Below, in pieces: positions 35,638 to 43,829 of a DNA stretch of 64,000 nt. The notes beneath the pieces were generated by a model. The model did not search any database, had not been told where the DNA came from, and saw nothing but the letters and a program-made list of their open reading frames with translations. Positions within the stretch are counted from its first letter, which is position 1, and the number at the start of each line of letters is the position of its first letter. Source of the DNA: Mycolicibacterium aurum (GTDB lineage: Bacteria; Actinomycetota; Actinomycetes; Mycobacteriales; Mycobacteriaceae). A program made the position numbers and the translations under genes. Where the stretch lies: positions 3,658,001 to 3,722,000 of the forward strand of contig LT549889.1 of the NCBI GenBank assembly GCA_900078775.1, written 5' to 3'.

Positions 35638-36288
35638 ATGGCCAAGAACTCGGCCCCCAACAAGCTGACCGCGACCGTGCGTACCCGCACGGGCAAGGGC
35701 GCCTCGCGCCAGGCCCGCCGCGACGGCCTCATCCCCACCGTGCTCTACGGCCACGGCACCGAGCCGCAGCATCTGGAGCTCAACGCGCGCGATTTCGCCG
35801 CCGTGATGCGCCACGCGGGCACCAACGCCATCCTGACGCTGGACATCGAGGGCAAAGAGACCTTCGCGCTGACCAAGGCGCTGGACATCCACCCGGTGCG
35901 GCGCAACATCCAGCACGTCGACCTGCTCGTCGTGGTGCGTGGCGAGAAGGTGCATGTGGACGTCAACGTCATCGTCGAAGGCGAGGCCGCCCCCGGCACC
36001 CTGGTCACCCAGGAAGCCAACACGATCTCCATCGAGGCCGAGGCGATGTCCATCCCCGAGGAGCTGACCGTGTCGGTCGAGGGCCTCACCGCGGGCACCC
36101 AGATCACCGCCGGCCAGGTCGAGCTGCCCAAGGGCGCCAGCCTGGTCGTCGACGCCGAGACCCTGGTGGTCAACGTCGTCGCCGCGCCGACCGCTGAGGA
36201 CCTGGAGAGCGAAGGCGCCGGCGAGTCCGCCGAGGCCGCCGCGCCGGCCGAAGCGCCCGCCGAGGGCGAAGCCGAAGCCGCCGAGTAA
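35638..36288 (+). CDS. rplY: 50S ribosomal protein L25/general stress protein Ctc
   Basis: Ribosomal protein that binds 5S rRNA; this is the long, two-domain TL5/Ctc form (216 aa) usual in actinobacteria. N-terminal L25 domain (TRTGKGASRQARRDGLIPTV), then the beta-rich TL5 domain and a Glu/Ala-rich C-terminal tail. AGGAG (35625-35629) is 8 nt before ATG 35638. Nine bases later pth follows, the same order as in M. tuberculosis. Confidence 0.96.
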   Translation: MAKNSAPNKLTATVRTRTGKGASRQARRDGLIPTVLYGHGTEPQHLELNARDFAAVMRHAGTNAILTLDIEGKETFALTKALDIHPVRRNIQHVDLLVVVRGEKVHVDVNVIVEGEAAPGTLVTQEANTISIEAEAMSIPEELTVSVEGLTAGTQITAGQVELPKGASLVVDAETLVVNVVAAPTAEDLESEGAGESAEAAAPAEAPAEGEAEAAE

Positions 36289-36297
36289 CAGTTCACC

Positions 36298-36873
36298 GTG
36301 GCCGAACCGTTGTTGGTGGTCGGCCTGGGCAATCCCGGGCCGAACTACGCCAAGACCAGGCACAACCTCGGTTTCATGGTCGCCGACATCCTGGCCGAGC
36401 GCATCGGCTCGGGATTCAAGGTGCACAAGAAGTCCGGAGCGGAAGTCACCACGGGCCGACTGGGAGGTCGGTCCGTGGTGCTCGCCAAGCCCCGGGTCTA
36501 CATGAACGAGTCGGGCCGCCAGGTCGGCCCGCTGGCGAAGTTCTATTCGGTGGCCCCCGCCGACGTCGTGATCCTGCACGACGAACTCGACATCGAGTTC
36601 GGCCGGATCCGGCTGAAGCTCGGCGGCGGTGAGGGCGGCCACAACGGGTTGCGTTCGGTGGCGGCCGCGTTGGGCACCAAGGAGTTTCAGCGGGTCCGCA
36701 TCGGTGTCGGCCGCCCGCCCGGGCGCAAGGACCCGGCCGCCTACGTGCTGGAGAACTTCTCCGCGGTGGAGCGGCCCGAGGTGCCGACCATCTGTGAGCA
36801 GGCCGCCGACGCGACCGAACTGCTGCTGCAGCACGGTGTCGAGGCCGCGCAGAACACCGTGCACGCCTGGTAG
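36298..36873 (+). CDS. pth: Peptidyl-tRNA hydrolase
   Basis: Recycles peptidyl-tRNA released prematurely from ribosomes; essential. 191 residues with all blocks: VVGLGNPGPNYAKTRHNLGF (catalytic His), FMNESG-type KPRVYMNESG, HDELDIEFGRIRLKLGGG and GGHNGLRSV. GTG 36298 start. A 20-nt pyrimidine run and a stem-loop follow the stop. Confidence 0.97.
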   Translation: MAEPLLVVGLGNPGPNYAKTRHNLGFMVADILAERIGSGFKVHKKSGAEVTTGRLGGRSVVLAKPRVYMNESGRQVGPLAKFYSVAPADVVILHDELDIEFGRIRLKLGGGEGGHNGLRSVAAALGTKEFQRVRIGVGRPPGRKDPAAYVLENFSAVERPEVPTICEQAADATELLLQHGVEAAQNTVHAW

Positions 36874-36901
36874 TTTTTCTTCTTTCTTTCCCCGCGAGCA
36901 T

Positions 36902-36923
36902 GCGTGTCGGTTGCCCGACACGC
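36902..36923 (+). terminator. Hairpin after pth, preceded by a pyrimidine tract
   Basis: GCGTGTCGG-TTGC-CCGACACGC, perfect 9-bp stem. Between it and the pth stop lies an unusual T/C-only run (36874-36893). Confidence 0.6.
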
Positions 36924-36981
36924 CGCCGCGGTGCGGAGTCGACGCACGCTCGTCAGCGGGTGCGGGGCACACCCGTTGCGC

Positions 36982-37638
36982 TCAGCCCGATTCCAGCCGG
37001 TGGCGCGCGTCATACCGGATCAACCACACCCCCAGCGCGATCACCGCGCCCACCTCGAAGGCGACGATGCCGCGCTCGACCAGTCCCAGCGGGATGATGC
37101 GCCACCAGGACAGCTCGGTCACCATGCTGACCGCGATGGCGCCGAACAACACCCCGAGCCAGCCCAGCGCTCCATAGGCCAGCCACACCGCGGGCCGGGC
37201 CGCGCGGTGCCTGCGCGCGATGGTCAGCACCGCCGCCGGCAACGATACGAAGGCCAACAGAGTGGCGATGCGGTGCACGGATCCGCTTGTGCTGGGCCCG
37301 ATCTCCCAATTGTGTTTGGGGAAGGCCGCCACCCCCAGCAGGCCGATCACCCACAGCGACATCAGCACCGAGCCCGCCGACAGCGGTGCCACCACGCCCG
37401 CGCGGATCAGCCCGGCCAGCAGCAGACCCGAACCGATGGCCAGGGCCAGCACCCCGGTCAGAAAAGCCCAGCCACCGTCGGTGTAGACGTACTCGGAGAT
37501 GGTGGCCCGGCGCAGGGTGCGCCCGGGCCGATGGGATTGGCCGCCGAGCACGGCGTCCAGGGTGAGGATGGCGACCACCGCGACGGCCGCGCCGAGCACC
37601 GCGATCCAGCCGAACAGCGCATGCGAAATCCGGTCCAT
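36982..37638 (-). CDS. DUF998 membrane protein
   Basis: 218 residues, about six transmembrane helices, of the DUF998 family (function unknown). Family features: FPKHNWEIGPSTSGSVHRIAT in the central external loop, and a C-terminal basic end RYDARHRLE. ATG 37638 follows a TAGCCT hexamer. No partner genes are evident; it converges with pth. Confidence 0.88.
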   Translation of the reverse strand: MDRISHALFGWIAVLGAAVAVVAILTLDAVLGGQSHRPGRTLRRATISEYVYTDGGWAFLTGVLALAIGSGLLLAGLIRAGVVAPLSAGSVLMSLWVIGLLGVAAFPKHNWEIGPSTSGSVHRIATLLAFVSLPAAVLTIARRHRAARPAVWLAYGALGWLGVLFGAIAVSMVTELSWWRIIPLGLVERGIVAFEVGAVIALGVWLIRYDARHRLESG

Positions 37639-37644
37639 CAGACC

Positions 37645-37650
37645 AGGCTA
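37645..37650 (-). promoter_or_regulatory. -10 hexamer for the DUF998 gene
   Basis: TAGCCT on the minus strand ends 6 nt before ATG 37638, consistent with a leaderless mRNA. Confidence 0.45.
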
Positions 37651-37686
37651 CGGACCGACCGGGCGCCGAACCGGCCCGGAAACCGT

Positions 37687-37744
37687 CGAGCGTGCGCAAA
37701 CTCCCGAATCGCGGCGGCGTGTTGCCCGCGAACACGCACGCTCG
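37687..37744. repeat. Nested intergenic palindrome
   Basis: Outer arms CGAGCGTGCG (37687-37696) and CGCACGCTCG (37735-37744). An inner hairpin GCGTGTT-GCCCGCG-AACACGC (37717-37737) overlaps the right arm by three bases, so outer and inner pairings compete. It resembles the hairpin after pth in its GCGTGT core. It could be a terminator or a dispersed repeat. Confidence 0.5.
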
Positions 37745-37771
37745 CTCGCCGAGCGCGGGGGGGGTCGGCGG

Positions 37772-38008
37772 CTACCAGGACAGGATGATGCCCGACCTGT
37801 TGTTGCCGCGCGGGATGGACTCGGCCACGTTGGGGGCTCGCGTCCCCGGCACCGCCTTGATCGACACGCTGCCGTTGGTCTGGCACCGCGTGACGCTGCC
37901 GGCATCCTTACAGGTCGGCACGGCGCCGGCGACCGGAGCCGAAATGAGTGCGGCCGCAACCCCACTCGTCACCAGCATCAATATCGGGTACTTCGCACGA
38001 TGAGTCAT
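37772..38008 (-). CDS. Small secreted cysteine protein, unknown function
   Basis: 78 residues from ATG 38008. Signal peptide about 1-30 (cleavage VAGA/VP). The mature part of about 48 residues has two cysteines (PTCKDAGSVTRCQ) that could form one disulfide, then VSIKAVPGTRAPN and a C-terminal Trp. Small secreted proteins of this pattern are common in mycobacteria. It lies 23 bases downstream of another secreted-protein gene in the same direction. GGAAGG upstream of the ATG is a weak ribosome-binding site. A run of eight G follows the stop (37757-37764). Confidence 0.65.
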   Translation of the reverse strand: MTHRAKYPILMLVTSGVAAALISAPVAGAVPTCKDAGSVTRCQTNGSVSIKAVPGTRAPNVAESIPRGNNRSGIILSW

Positions 38009-38031
38009 GGCACCTTCCACTGCTGGGATTC

Positions 38032-38481
38032 TCACGGGCAGGACGACGCCAGCACCCGGGCGGCCGGGTCGAGAGTCACGCCGGCCCGCACCGCATTGGC
38101 AAACGCATCGCCGCGAGCAGCTTCGACGGTGGCACCGGCGCCGCCGGCCACGATGCCGCTGCCGTCGTCGGCGCCGACCGTCACCACGCAGAAGACGTCG
38201 TTGGTGACCTCATCGCTGCTGCACTGTTCGGCCCCGGCCGCTTGGCAGACCGACACCACGGCGGCCGCGGCCGCCTCGTTGGTGGGTCCGGTGGCCGTGT
38301 AACCCACCAGCGTTCCGCCCAGTAGGCCCGAGCCCACAGCCCGCGACACGACGGTGTCCTCGACGAATCCGCCGGGGCCGCCGGCGGACGCCGAACTCGC
38401 CCCGAACAGCGCGGCGGTGACGCCCAGCGCTGATGCGACGGCAATCAACACCCCTGCCGAAACTCCGCGGGTCACAACCAC
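38032..38481 (-). CDS. Secreted DUF4189-like protein
   Basis: 149 residues. Signal peptide about 1-33 (ASA/GG). The mature domain has four cysteines (VSVCQ, EQCSSD, FCVVTVG, SSCP) and an alanine-rich helical end, like DUF4189-type secreted proteins. GTG 38481 is chosen because GGAGGAGG lies just upstream; GTG 38475 is also possible, and the upstream ATG 38514 would sit before the ribosome-binding site. Same operon as the small cysteine protein. Confidence 0.6.
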   Translation of the reverse strand: MVVTRGVSAGVLIAVASALGVTAALFGASSASAGGPGGFVEDTVVSRAVGSGLLGGTLVGYTATGPTNEAAAAAVVSVCQAAGAEQCSSDEVTNDVFCVVTVGADDGSGIVAGGAGATVEAARGDAFANAVRAGVTLDPAARVLASSCP

Positions 38482-38553
38482 ACTGCCTCCTCCGAGAGAA
38501 TGATCTCCGAGCATAGGACGCGGTGTCGGCGTGCTGAGCCGCCCTGAACGAAT

Positions 38554-38571
38554 GTCCCCCGAATAGGGGAC
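38554..38571 (-). terminator. Hairpin downstream of the Pks16-like gene
   Basis: GTCCCC-N6-GGGGAC, a 6-bp perfect stem 18 nt after the ligase stop and before the promoter region of the secreted-protein genes. Confidence 0.4.
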
Positions 38572-38588
38572 TGCTCGCGGGGAGCGGG

Positions 38589-40226
38589 TCAGCCGGTGAC
38601 CAGGGCGACCGAGTTGGCCCGGCGCAGCTTGCCCGAGGGGGTCTTCGGGATGGTGCCCGGCCCCAGCACGACCACGTTGCGCGGGCGCACGTCCACCTCG
38701 GTCACCACTTCGTGGGCGACCTGGTGCTCGATGCGGCGCACCGCGGCGGGATCCTGGTACTGGTTGGATTCCACGGCGACGGCGAAGGTCTCGCGGGAGT
38801 GCCCGGCGTCCAGGCGCACCGCGACGGCACAGCCGGGGCGCACGCCCTCGACGCGGCCGGCGGCCCGCTCGATGTCGGTCGGGTAGATGTTGCGCCCGGC
38901 CATGATGATGACGTCCTTGACGCGACCGCAGACGACGATGTTGCCCTCGTCGGTGATGTAACCGAGGTCGCCGGTGTCATACCAGCCGTTCTCGTCCTGG
39001 GTCGGCAGGAAACCGGCCATCGTGATGTAGCCCGGGGTGACCGATTCGCCGCGCAGCTGGATGACGCCGACGCCGCGGGTCGGCAGCACCGCGCCGTCCT
39101 CGTCGACGATGCGTGCCTCCAGGTCGTTGAGCAGCGGGCCCAGCGAGGCCAGCCGGCGGGTGTTGCCCTTGCTGGACGGCACCGCGCGGCGCAGCGCGGC
39201 CAGCAGATCGGCGTCGACCTCGTCGACGACCAGGCCGGCGTTGCACGGTGAGAAGGACACCGCCAGGCAGGTCTCGGCCATGCCGTAGGCGGGCAGGATC
39301 GCCGAGGACGGCAGCCCGAACGGCTTACCCGCGTCGAGCAGGTCCTCCACGTCGGCCGGCTCGACCGGCTCGGCGCCCGACAGCGCGAAGCGCAGCGTGG
39401 ACAGGTCGAACTCGCCCGGCTTGGCCTGGCGGCGCAGCCGCTTGGCGAACAGCGCGTAGGCGAAGTTCGGGGCCGCGGTCATGGTGCCCTTGTACTTGTC
39501 GATCAGCCGGGCCCACAGCAGGGTGTCGCGCAGGAAGTCCATCGGCGTGACCTTGACCAGCTCGGCGCCGAAGTACATCGGGATGGTGAGGAAGCCGACC
39601 ATGCCCATGTCGTGGAAACAGGGCAGCCAGCTGACCATGACGTCCTTGTCGACGTCGTACTGGGCGCCGATGAACATGGCCTCGGCGTTCGAGTAGATGT
39701 TGCGGTGGGTGATCTGCACCGCCTTGGGAGATCCGGTGGAGCCGGACGTCAGCTGCATCAGCGCCAGATCGTCCTCACCGGTCTCGACCGGGTCGATCGG
39801 GTCGGCGGCCAGCAGATCGGCGACCGTGAGGACCTTGATGCCCTTCTCCTCCAGCACCGGGATCGCCACGATGAAGGGTTCGGAGACGATCACGGCCTTG
39901 AGTTCGATCATGCCGATGACGGTCATGGTGTCCTCGGCCCACACCGCGAGGTCGGTACGCGGGGTGGGCTGGTGCAGCATCGTCAGGCTGCCGCCGCGCA
40001 TCCACACGCCCTGGGCGGTCGGGGCGATCTCGACCGGGAAGCCGGCCAGCACGCCGACCGCGTCGCCGGGGCCGATGCCCGCGGCCGCGAGTCCGCCGGC
40101 CACCCGGCGGGCCCGCTCGTGCACCTCGAGCCAGGTGTGACGGACGGGCTCGTAGGGTTCGCCGGTGACCATGCCCCGCGCGCTCTCATGGGCGCTGCGG
40201 TACATCTTGTCGGTGAATCGGCTCAC
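38589..40226 (-). CDS. Pks16-like acyl-AMP/acyl-CoA ligase
   Basis: ANL-superfamily adenylating enzyme, 545 residues, the counterpart of Rv1013 (pks16, named as a polyketide synthase but really FadD-like). P-loop LTSGSTGSPKAVQITHRN, adenylate motif YGMAETCLA, hinge YDTGDLGYI and the C-terminal PKTPSGKLRR with the catalytic lysine. Probably activates a fatty acid; whether it transfers to CoA or to a carrier protein cannot be told from sequence. GTG 40226 has AGGAGG just upstream. It is next to ispE, as in M. tuberculosis. Confidence 0.88.
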   Translation of the reverse strand: MSRFTDKMYRSAHESARGMVTGEPYEPVRHTWLEVHERARRVAGGLAAAGIGPGDAVGVLAGFPVEIAPTAQGVWMRGGSLTMLHQPTPRTDLAVWAEDTMTVIGMIELKAVIVSEPFIVAIPVLEEKGIKVLTVADLLAADPIDPVETGEDDLALMQLTSGSTGSPKAVQITHRNIYSNAEAMFIGAQYDVDKDVMVSWLPCFHDMGMVGFLTIPMYFGAELVKVTPMDFLRDTLLWARLIDKYKGTMTAAPNFAYALFAKRLRRQAKPGEFDLSTLRFALSGAEPVEPADVEDLLDAGKPFGLPSSAILPAYGMAETCLAVSFSPCNAGLVVDEVDADLLAALRRAVPSSKGNTRRLASLGPLLNDLEARIVDEDGAVLPTRGVGVIQLRGESVTPGYITMAGFLPTQDENGWYDTGDLGYITDEGNIVVCGRVKDVIIMAGRNIYPTDIERAAGRVEGVRPGCAVAVRLDAGHSRETFAVAVESNQYQDPAAVRRIEHQVAHEVVTEVDVRPRNVVVLGPGTIPKTPSGKLRRANSVALVTG

Positions 40227-40485
40227 GGCAACCTCCTGGGTGTCTGGGGCCGGGTCGGCTACGACGCCGACCCCAGTTTCATTGCGCGTTTCCCTATATT
40301 CCGCCTGCTGGTGCCCTCTTCAGGAGAGGCGCGCACACACAATTGGGAAGCAGTTGGGTCTCGAAACGGGGGTTACCGACCGGTTGCCCGGTTAGTTTCC
40401 GCCGTCGACCATCTTAAGAGACCCTTAAGTAACTGCCAAACGCTTGAGCCGATTGAGGCATGTGTCACAACCGGCGGTACCGGGT

Positions 40486-41448
40486 TCAGGGCGCCGGATC
40501 CGGGACCACCCGGGCGCCGTGCACCGGGCCGCTGGCCACCCGCACCGTGCGGCACACCCCGGCCCCACTCAACGCCGCGCCGACCTCGACGGCGTCGGTC
40601 GCCGAGGCGCACAGGAACGCGCAGGTGGGTCCGGATCCGGAAACGATCCCGGCCAGCGCGCCGGCCTCTTCGCCGGCGCGCAGGGTGCGGCGCAGATCGG
40701 CGCGCAGGCTCAGCGCCGCGGGCTGCAGATCGTTGCCGAGCAGCCCCGCGAGTTCCTTCGGGTCACCGGACGCCAAGGCGGTCAGCACGGGTTCGACGTC
40801 GGTCAGCCGCGGCGGCAGATCCCGGTCCGGGTCCGCGCGCAGCCGGTCGATCTCACCGAACACCGCAGGCGTGGACAGGCCGTCGTGGGCGAAGGCCAGC
40901 ACCCAGTGAAAGGTGCTGCGGGCCAGCACGGTGGCCAGCTCCTCACCGCGCCCGCTGCCCAGCGCGGTGCCGCCGTGCAGCGCGAACGGCACATCGCTGC
41001 CGAGCTTGGCGGCCAGCGCGTGCAGATCACGGCGCGGCAGGCCCAGCTCCCAGAGATGGTTCATCGCCACCAGCACGGCCGCGGCGTTCCCGCTGCCGCC
41101 GGCCATGCCGCCGGCGACCGGGATGGACTTGGCGATGGAGATGGCCACATCGGGGGCCCGGCCGACGTGGTCGGCCAGCAGTTCGGCGGCCCGCCAGGCC
41201 AGGTTGCGTTCGTCACAGGGCAGCGATTCGGCGCCCTCGCCGGACATCTCCAGGGACAGCAGATCGGCGTTGCGCACGGTGACGTCGTCGAACAGGGAGA
41301 CGGCGTGGAAGACGGTGCTGAGTTCGTGATACCCGTCGGCGCGCAGGTCCCCGACCGCCAGATGCAGATTGACCTTGCCAGGGACGCGCACCGTCACCGA
41401 ACCGGTGGGCACCCACTCAGTGGCGGTATCGCCGTCGGATGCAGACAC
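40486..41448 (-). CDS. ispE: 4-diphosphocytidyl-2-C-methyl-D-erythritol kinase
   Basis: GHMP kinase of the non-mevalonate isoprenoid pathway, CDP-ME to CDP-ME 2-phosphate. 320 residues; N-terminal VRVPGKVNLHLAVGDLRADGYHEL, ATP loop PVAGGMAGGSGNAAA (SGN where most have SAD or SSD), and C-terminal GIVSGSGPTCAFL. Starts at GTG 41448 with a TAGTGT hexamer 6 nt upstream. From memory, ispE is immediately next to ksgA in M. tuberculosis; here a 214-bp gap separates them, so it has its own promoter. Confidence 0.95.
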   Translation of the reverse strand: MSASDGDTATEWVPTGSVTVRVPGKVNLHLAVGDLRADGYHELSTVFHAVSLFDDVTVRNADLLSLEMSGEGAESLPCDERNLAWRAAELLADHVGRAPDVAISIAKSIPVAGGMAGGSGNAAAVLVAMNHLWELGLPRRDLHALAAKLGSDVPFALHGGTALGSGRGEELATVLARSTFHWVLAFAHDGLSTPAVFGEIDRLRADPDRDLPPRLTDVEPVLTALASGDPKELAGLLGNDLQPAALSLRADLRRTLRAGEEAGALAGIVSGSGPTCAFLCASATDAVEVGAALSGAGVCRTVRVASGPVHGARVVPDPAP

Positions 41449-41454
41449 CGGACG

Positions 41455-41460
41455 ACACTA
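41455..41460 (-). promoter_or_regulatory. -10 hexamer for ispE (leaderless)
   Basis: TAGTGT on the minus strand ends 6 nt before GTG 41448. Confidence 0.45.
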
Positions 41461-41662
41461 CCGCCACGTCGAAGTCGTCGACCAATTGAGCACCGACCTT
41501 CTTGGGCGTTGAGAACCCCTCGTCAACCATCCCGACGCCGCGGACCCACGCTAAGGTTTGCGGCAAGGACGTGTCAAGAATCACATGGATGTGAACGCGG
41601 GCCTTGTCCAGCGGCGACGTGACATACCGCGGTGAAGTGCCCGGTGAGCACGTTTGCTTAGG

Positions 41663-42604
41663 TCAGCTCAGCGCGGAGTCGGCGACTCGCTCGGCCGGCG
41701 CCTCGAGGACCTCGGCCACCGGCTCGGGGGCGTGGGCGGCGGTCAGCTCGCCGGACCGCTGCAGCAGCCGCACGAAGTCGGCGATGCTCAGCGTCTCACC
41801 GCGTCGCGCGGGATCGATGCTGGCCGCCAGCAGACGTTCGGCCGACTCGTTTCCCGAGCCCGCCCACTCGGCGAAGGCGTTGCGCGACGTCTTGCGGCGC
41901 TGCGCGAAACCGATGTCGATGAGCTCGAAGACCTGATCGCGGAACGCCGCGTCGGTCGGCCACGGGGAGGTCTCGTACCGGTCGATGCGGACCAGACCGG
42001 AGTAGACCCGCGGGATGGGCCAGAACACCGTCGGCGAGACCATGCCGTAGCGGCGCACCTCGCCGTAGAAGCGCACCTTGGCACTCGGCACGCCGTAGTC
42101 CTTGCCGTTCGGCTCCGCGGCCAGACGCTCGGCGACCTCGGCCTGCACCATGACCATGACGGTCTTGATGGAGGGGAACTCGGCCAGCAGGTGCAGCAGC
42201 GCGGGCACCGCGATGTTGTACGGGAGGTTCGCGACGAGCGCCGTCGGCATCTCGTCGAGGTCCTCGGCCTTGAGCGTGAGGATGTCGCGGTTGAGGACGG
42301 TCAGCCGCTGGATCTCGCTGTGCGAGTGATTGGCGATCGTCTTGGGGAGCTGACGGGCCAGCACCGGGTCGATCTCCACCGCGGTGACGCGGGCACCCCG
42401 GTCCAGGAGGCCCAGGGTCAGCGAGCCGAGGCCGGGACCGACCTCGATCACCGAGTCCTGCCGGTGGATACCCGATGCGGATACGATGCGGCGCACGGTG
42501 TTGGCGTCGTGGACGAAGTTCTGTCCGAACGCCTTCCGTGGCCGGAAATCGATCTCCCGGGCAAGGTGCCGAATCTCGGTCCGCCCGAGCAGTCGGATCG
42601 TCAC
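41663..42604 (-). CDS. rsmA: 16S rRNA dimethyladenosine transferase RsmA (KsgA)
   Basis: Dimethylates the two adjacent adenosines in 16S rRNA helix 45. 313 residues with RKAFGQNFVHD, SAM loop IEVGPGLGSLT, ValANLPYN catalytic motif (NLPYNIAVP) and the C-terminal helical domain FAQRRKTSRNAF. GTG 42604 overlaps the rpfB stop (GTGA), so it is co-translated with rpfB. Confidence 0.96.
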   Translation of the reverse strand: MTIRLLGRTEIRHLAREIDFRPRKAFGQNFVHDANTVRRIVSASGIHRQDSVIEVGPGLGSLTLGLLDRGARVTAVEIDPVLARQLPKTIANHSHSEIQRLTVLNRDILTLKAEDLDEMPTALVANLPYNIAVPALLHLLAEFPSIKTVMVMVQAEVAERLAAEPNGKDYGVPSAKVRFYGEVRRYGMVSPTVFWPIPRVYSGLVRIDRYETSPWPTDAAFRDQVFELIDIGFAQRRKTSRNAFAEWAGSGNESAERLLAASIDPARRGETLSIADFVRLLQRSGELTAAHAPEPVAEVLEAPAERVADSALS

Positions 42605-43728
42605 GATGACCCCAATCTCGCGCTACATGTTGGCCAGGCACCCCAGCCCTGACGTGCCCTCGTCACTTCAGCAATCGCGATCTGTTCTTCGCGGGTCGCC
42701 AAATCTGCCCGCTGAGCATACCTCAGACCACCCTGTCGCTCCCAGGTGTTTTGATCAAATTGAACGCCACCGAAATATCCGTTGCCGGTATTGATGGCCC
42801 AATTACCACCCGATTCACACCGGGCAAGGGCGTCCCAGACGTGTCCCTGCATCACCGGCGGCACCTCGGTGCCCGGTTTGGCGCCGACTCTCAGCACAGC
42901 TTCGCGGGCCGGATTCAGAACGACATTGGCTACTGGCAATCTGCCGGTCTCGACGCCGTTCACCTCCGCGACAGCAAAGGTCACATTCTGCAATCCGGGA
43001 GTGCCCGGATCCTCGACCACCTGGCGGCTGATGTTCAGCGTCGGATCCTCGATGCGCTTGTGGGCCGGCGCCAGCGGCAGCTGCTCGGTGACCTTCTGGA
43101 TCCGCACCCGGGTCACGTCGATGCGCATGCCCTCGATCACCGGCGAGGACGCCGCCGGGACCACGGTGTCGCGCTGCTGCAGCGGAGCCCCGGCCGCCTC
43201 CAGGAAGCTGCCGACATTGGGCGCCGCGAGCCGCACGGTGCGCACGTTGCCGCCGTCGTTCAGCTGCACGGTTTTGGCGCTGACCACGGGCAATGACATG
43301 CCCGCCAGGGGCACGCGGCTGCCCCGGGAGGCCGCGGCGGGGGCGGTGTCGGTCAGGGCGAGCTGGGCCAACGCCTCCTGCACGGTGCTGGCGGTCGTCC
43401 ACACCTCGGTGCTGTCCTGACCGTCCCGGGAGATCTGCAGGGGGCGGCTGCGGCGCAGCACGATGGAATCCGTATCGGTGATCTTGGTATCGGCCGCGGG
43501 GTAAAGATCGTCGCGGTCCCCGACCGCGAAACCGTTCTCCTCAACCACGTCGATGACGCGCGATTTCATCGTCGCGACCTGCACCTCGGTGCCGTCCACA
43601 TTCAGCGTGACGGTCTTGTGCGAGGCGACCGCGACGCCGCCGGCAAACACCAGAGTCAGCAGGAGTGCGCCGACGACCAACCGCAGCGCGGGCGAGCGCG
43701 ACTCGTGAAGCTTGGTCAGTACGTTCAA
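42601..43728 (-). CDS. rpfB: Resuscitation-promoting factor RpfB
   Basis: Secreted or membrane-anchored muralytic factor that wakes dormant cells. An N-terminal signal/anchor (ALRLVVGALLLTLVFAGGVA, about 17-36), three DUF348 repeats (KTVTLNVDG..., ISRDGQDS..., KTVQLNDGG...), a G5 domain (about 210-285) and a C-terminal RPF domain with catalytic Glu in ARCESGGNWAINTGNG, disulfide-type Cys and WGAWPTCSARL. TTG 43728 gives 375 residues, close to 362 in M. tuberculosis; the longer open frame starts inside tatD's downstream region and is unlikely. It lies upstream of rsmA in one operon. Confidence 0.94.
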   Translation of the reverse strand: MNVLTKLHESRSPALRLVVGALLLTLVFAGGVAVASHKTVTLNVDGTEVQVATMKSRVIDVVEENGFAVGDRDDLYPAADTKITDTDSIVLRRSRPLQISRDGQDSTEVWTTASTVQEALAQLALTDTAPAAASRGSRVPLAGMSLPVVSAKTVQLNDGGNVRTVRLAAPNVGSFLEAAGAPLQQRDTVVPAASSPVIEGMRIDVTRVRIQKVTEQLPLAPAHKRIEDPTLNISRQVVEDPGTPGLQNVTFAVAEVNGVETGRLPVANVVLNPAREAVLRVGAKPGTEVPPVMQGHVWDALARCESGGNWAINTGNGYFGGVQFDQNTWERQGGLRYAQRADLATREEQIAIAEVTRARQGWGAWPTCSARLGSS

Positions 43729-43811
43729 AGCTGTGGTTCCCAGAAATTGTGAACGCGGCTGTGCGGGCGATCGGGTGACCGCCTCGAAGATCCGGGTTCG
43801 ATAACAGGACG

Positions 43812-43829
43812 GTAACGAATATCCGTTAC
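43812..43829. promoter_or_regulatory. GTAACG-N6-CGTTAC dyad upstream of rpfB
   Basis: Perfect 6-bp inverted repeat around AATATC, overlapping the tatD stop and about 85 bp upstream of the rpfB start. GTAAC-type half-sites recall MtrA-bound sites, and MtrA is reported to act on mycobacterial rpfB; the assignment is only a suggestion. It could also be a tatD terminator. Confidence 0.35.
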
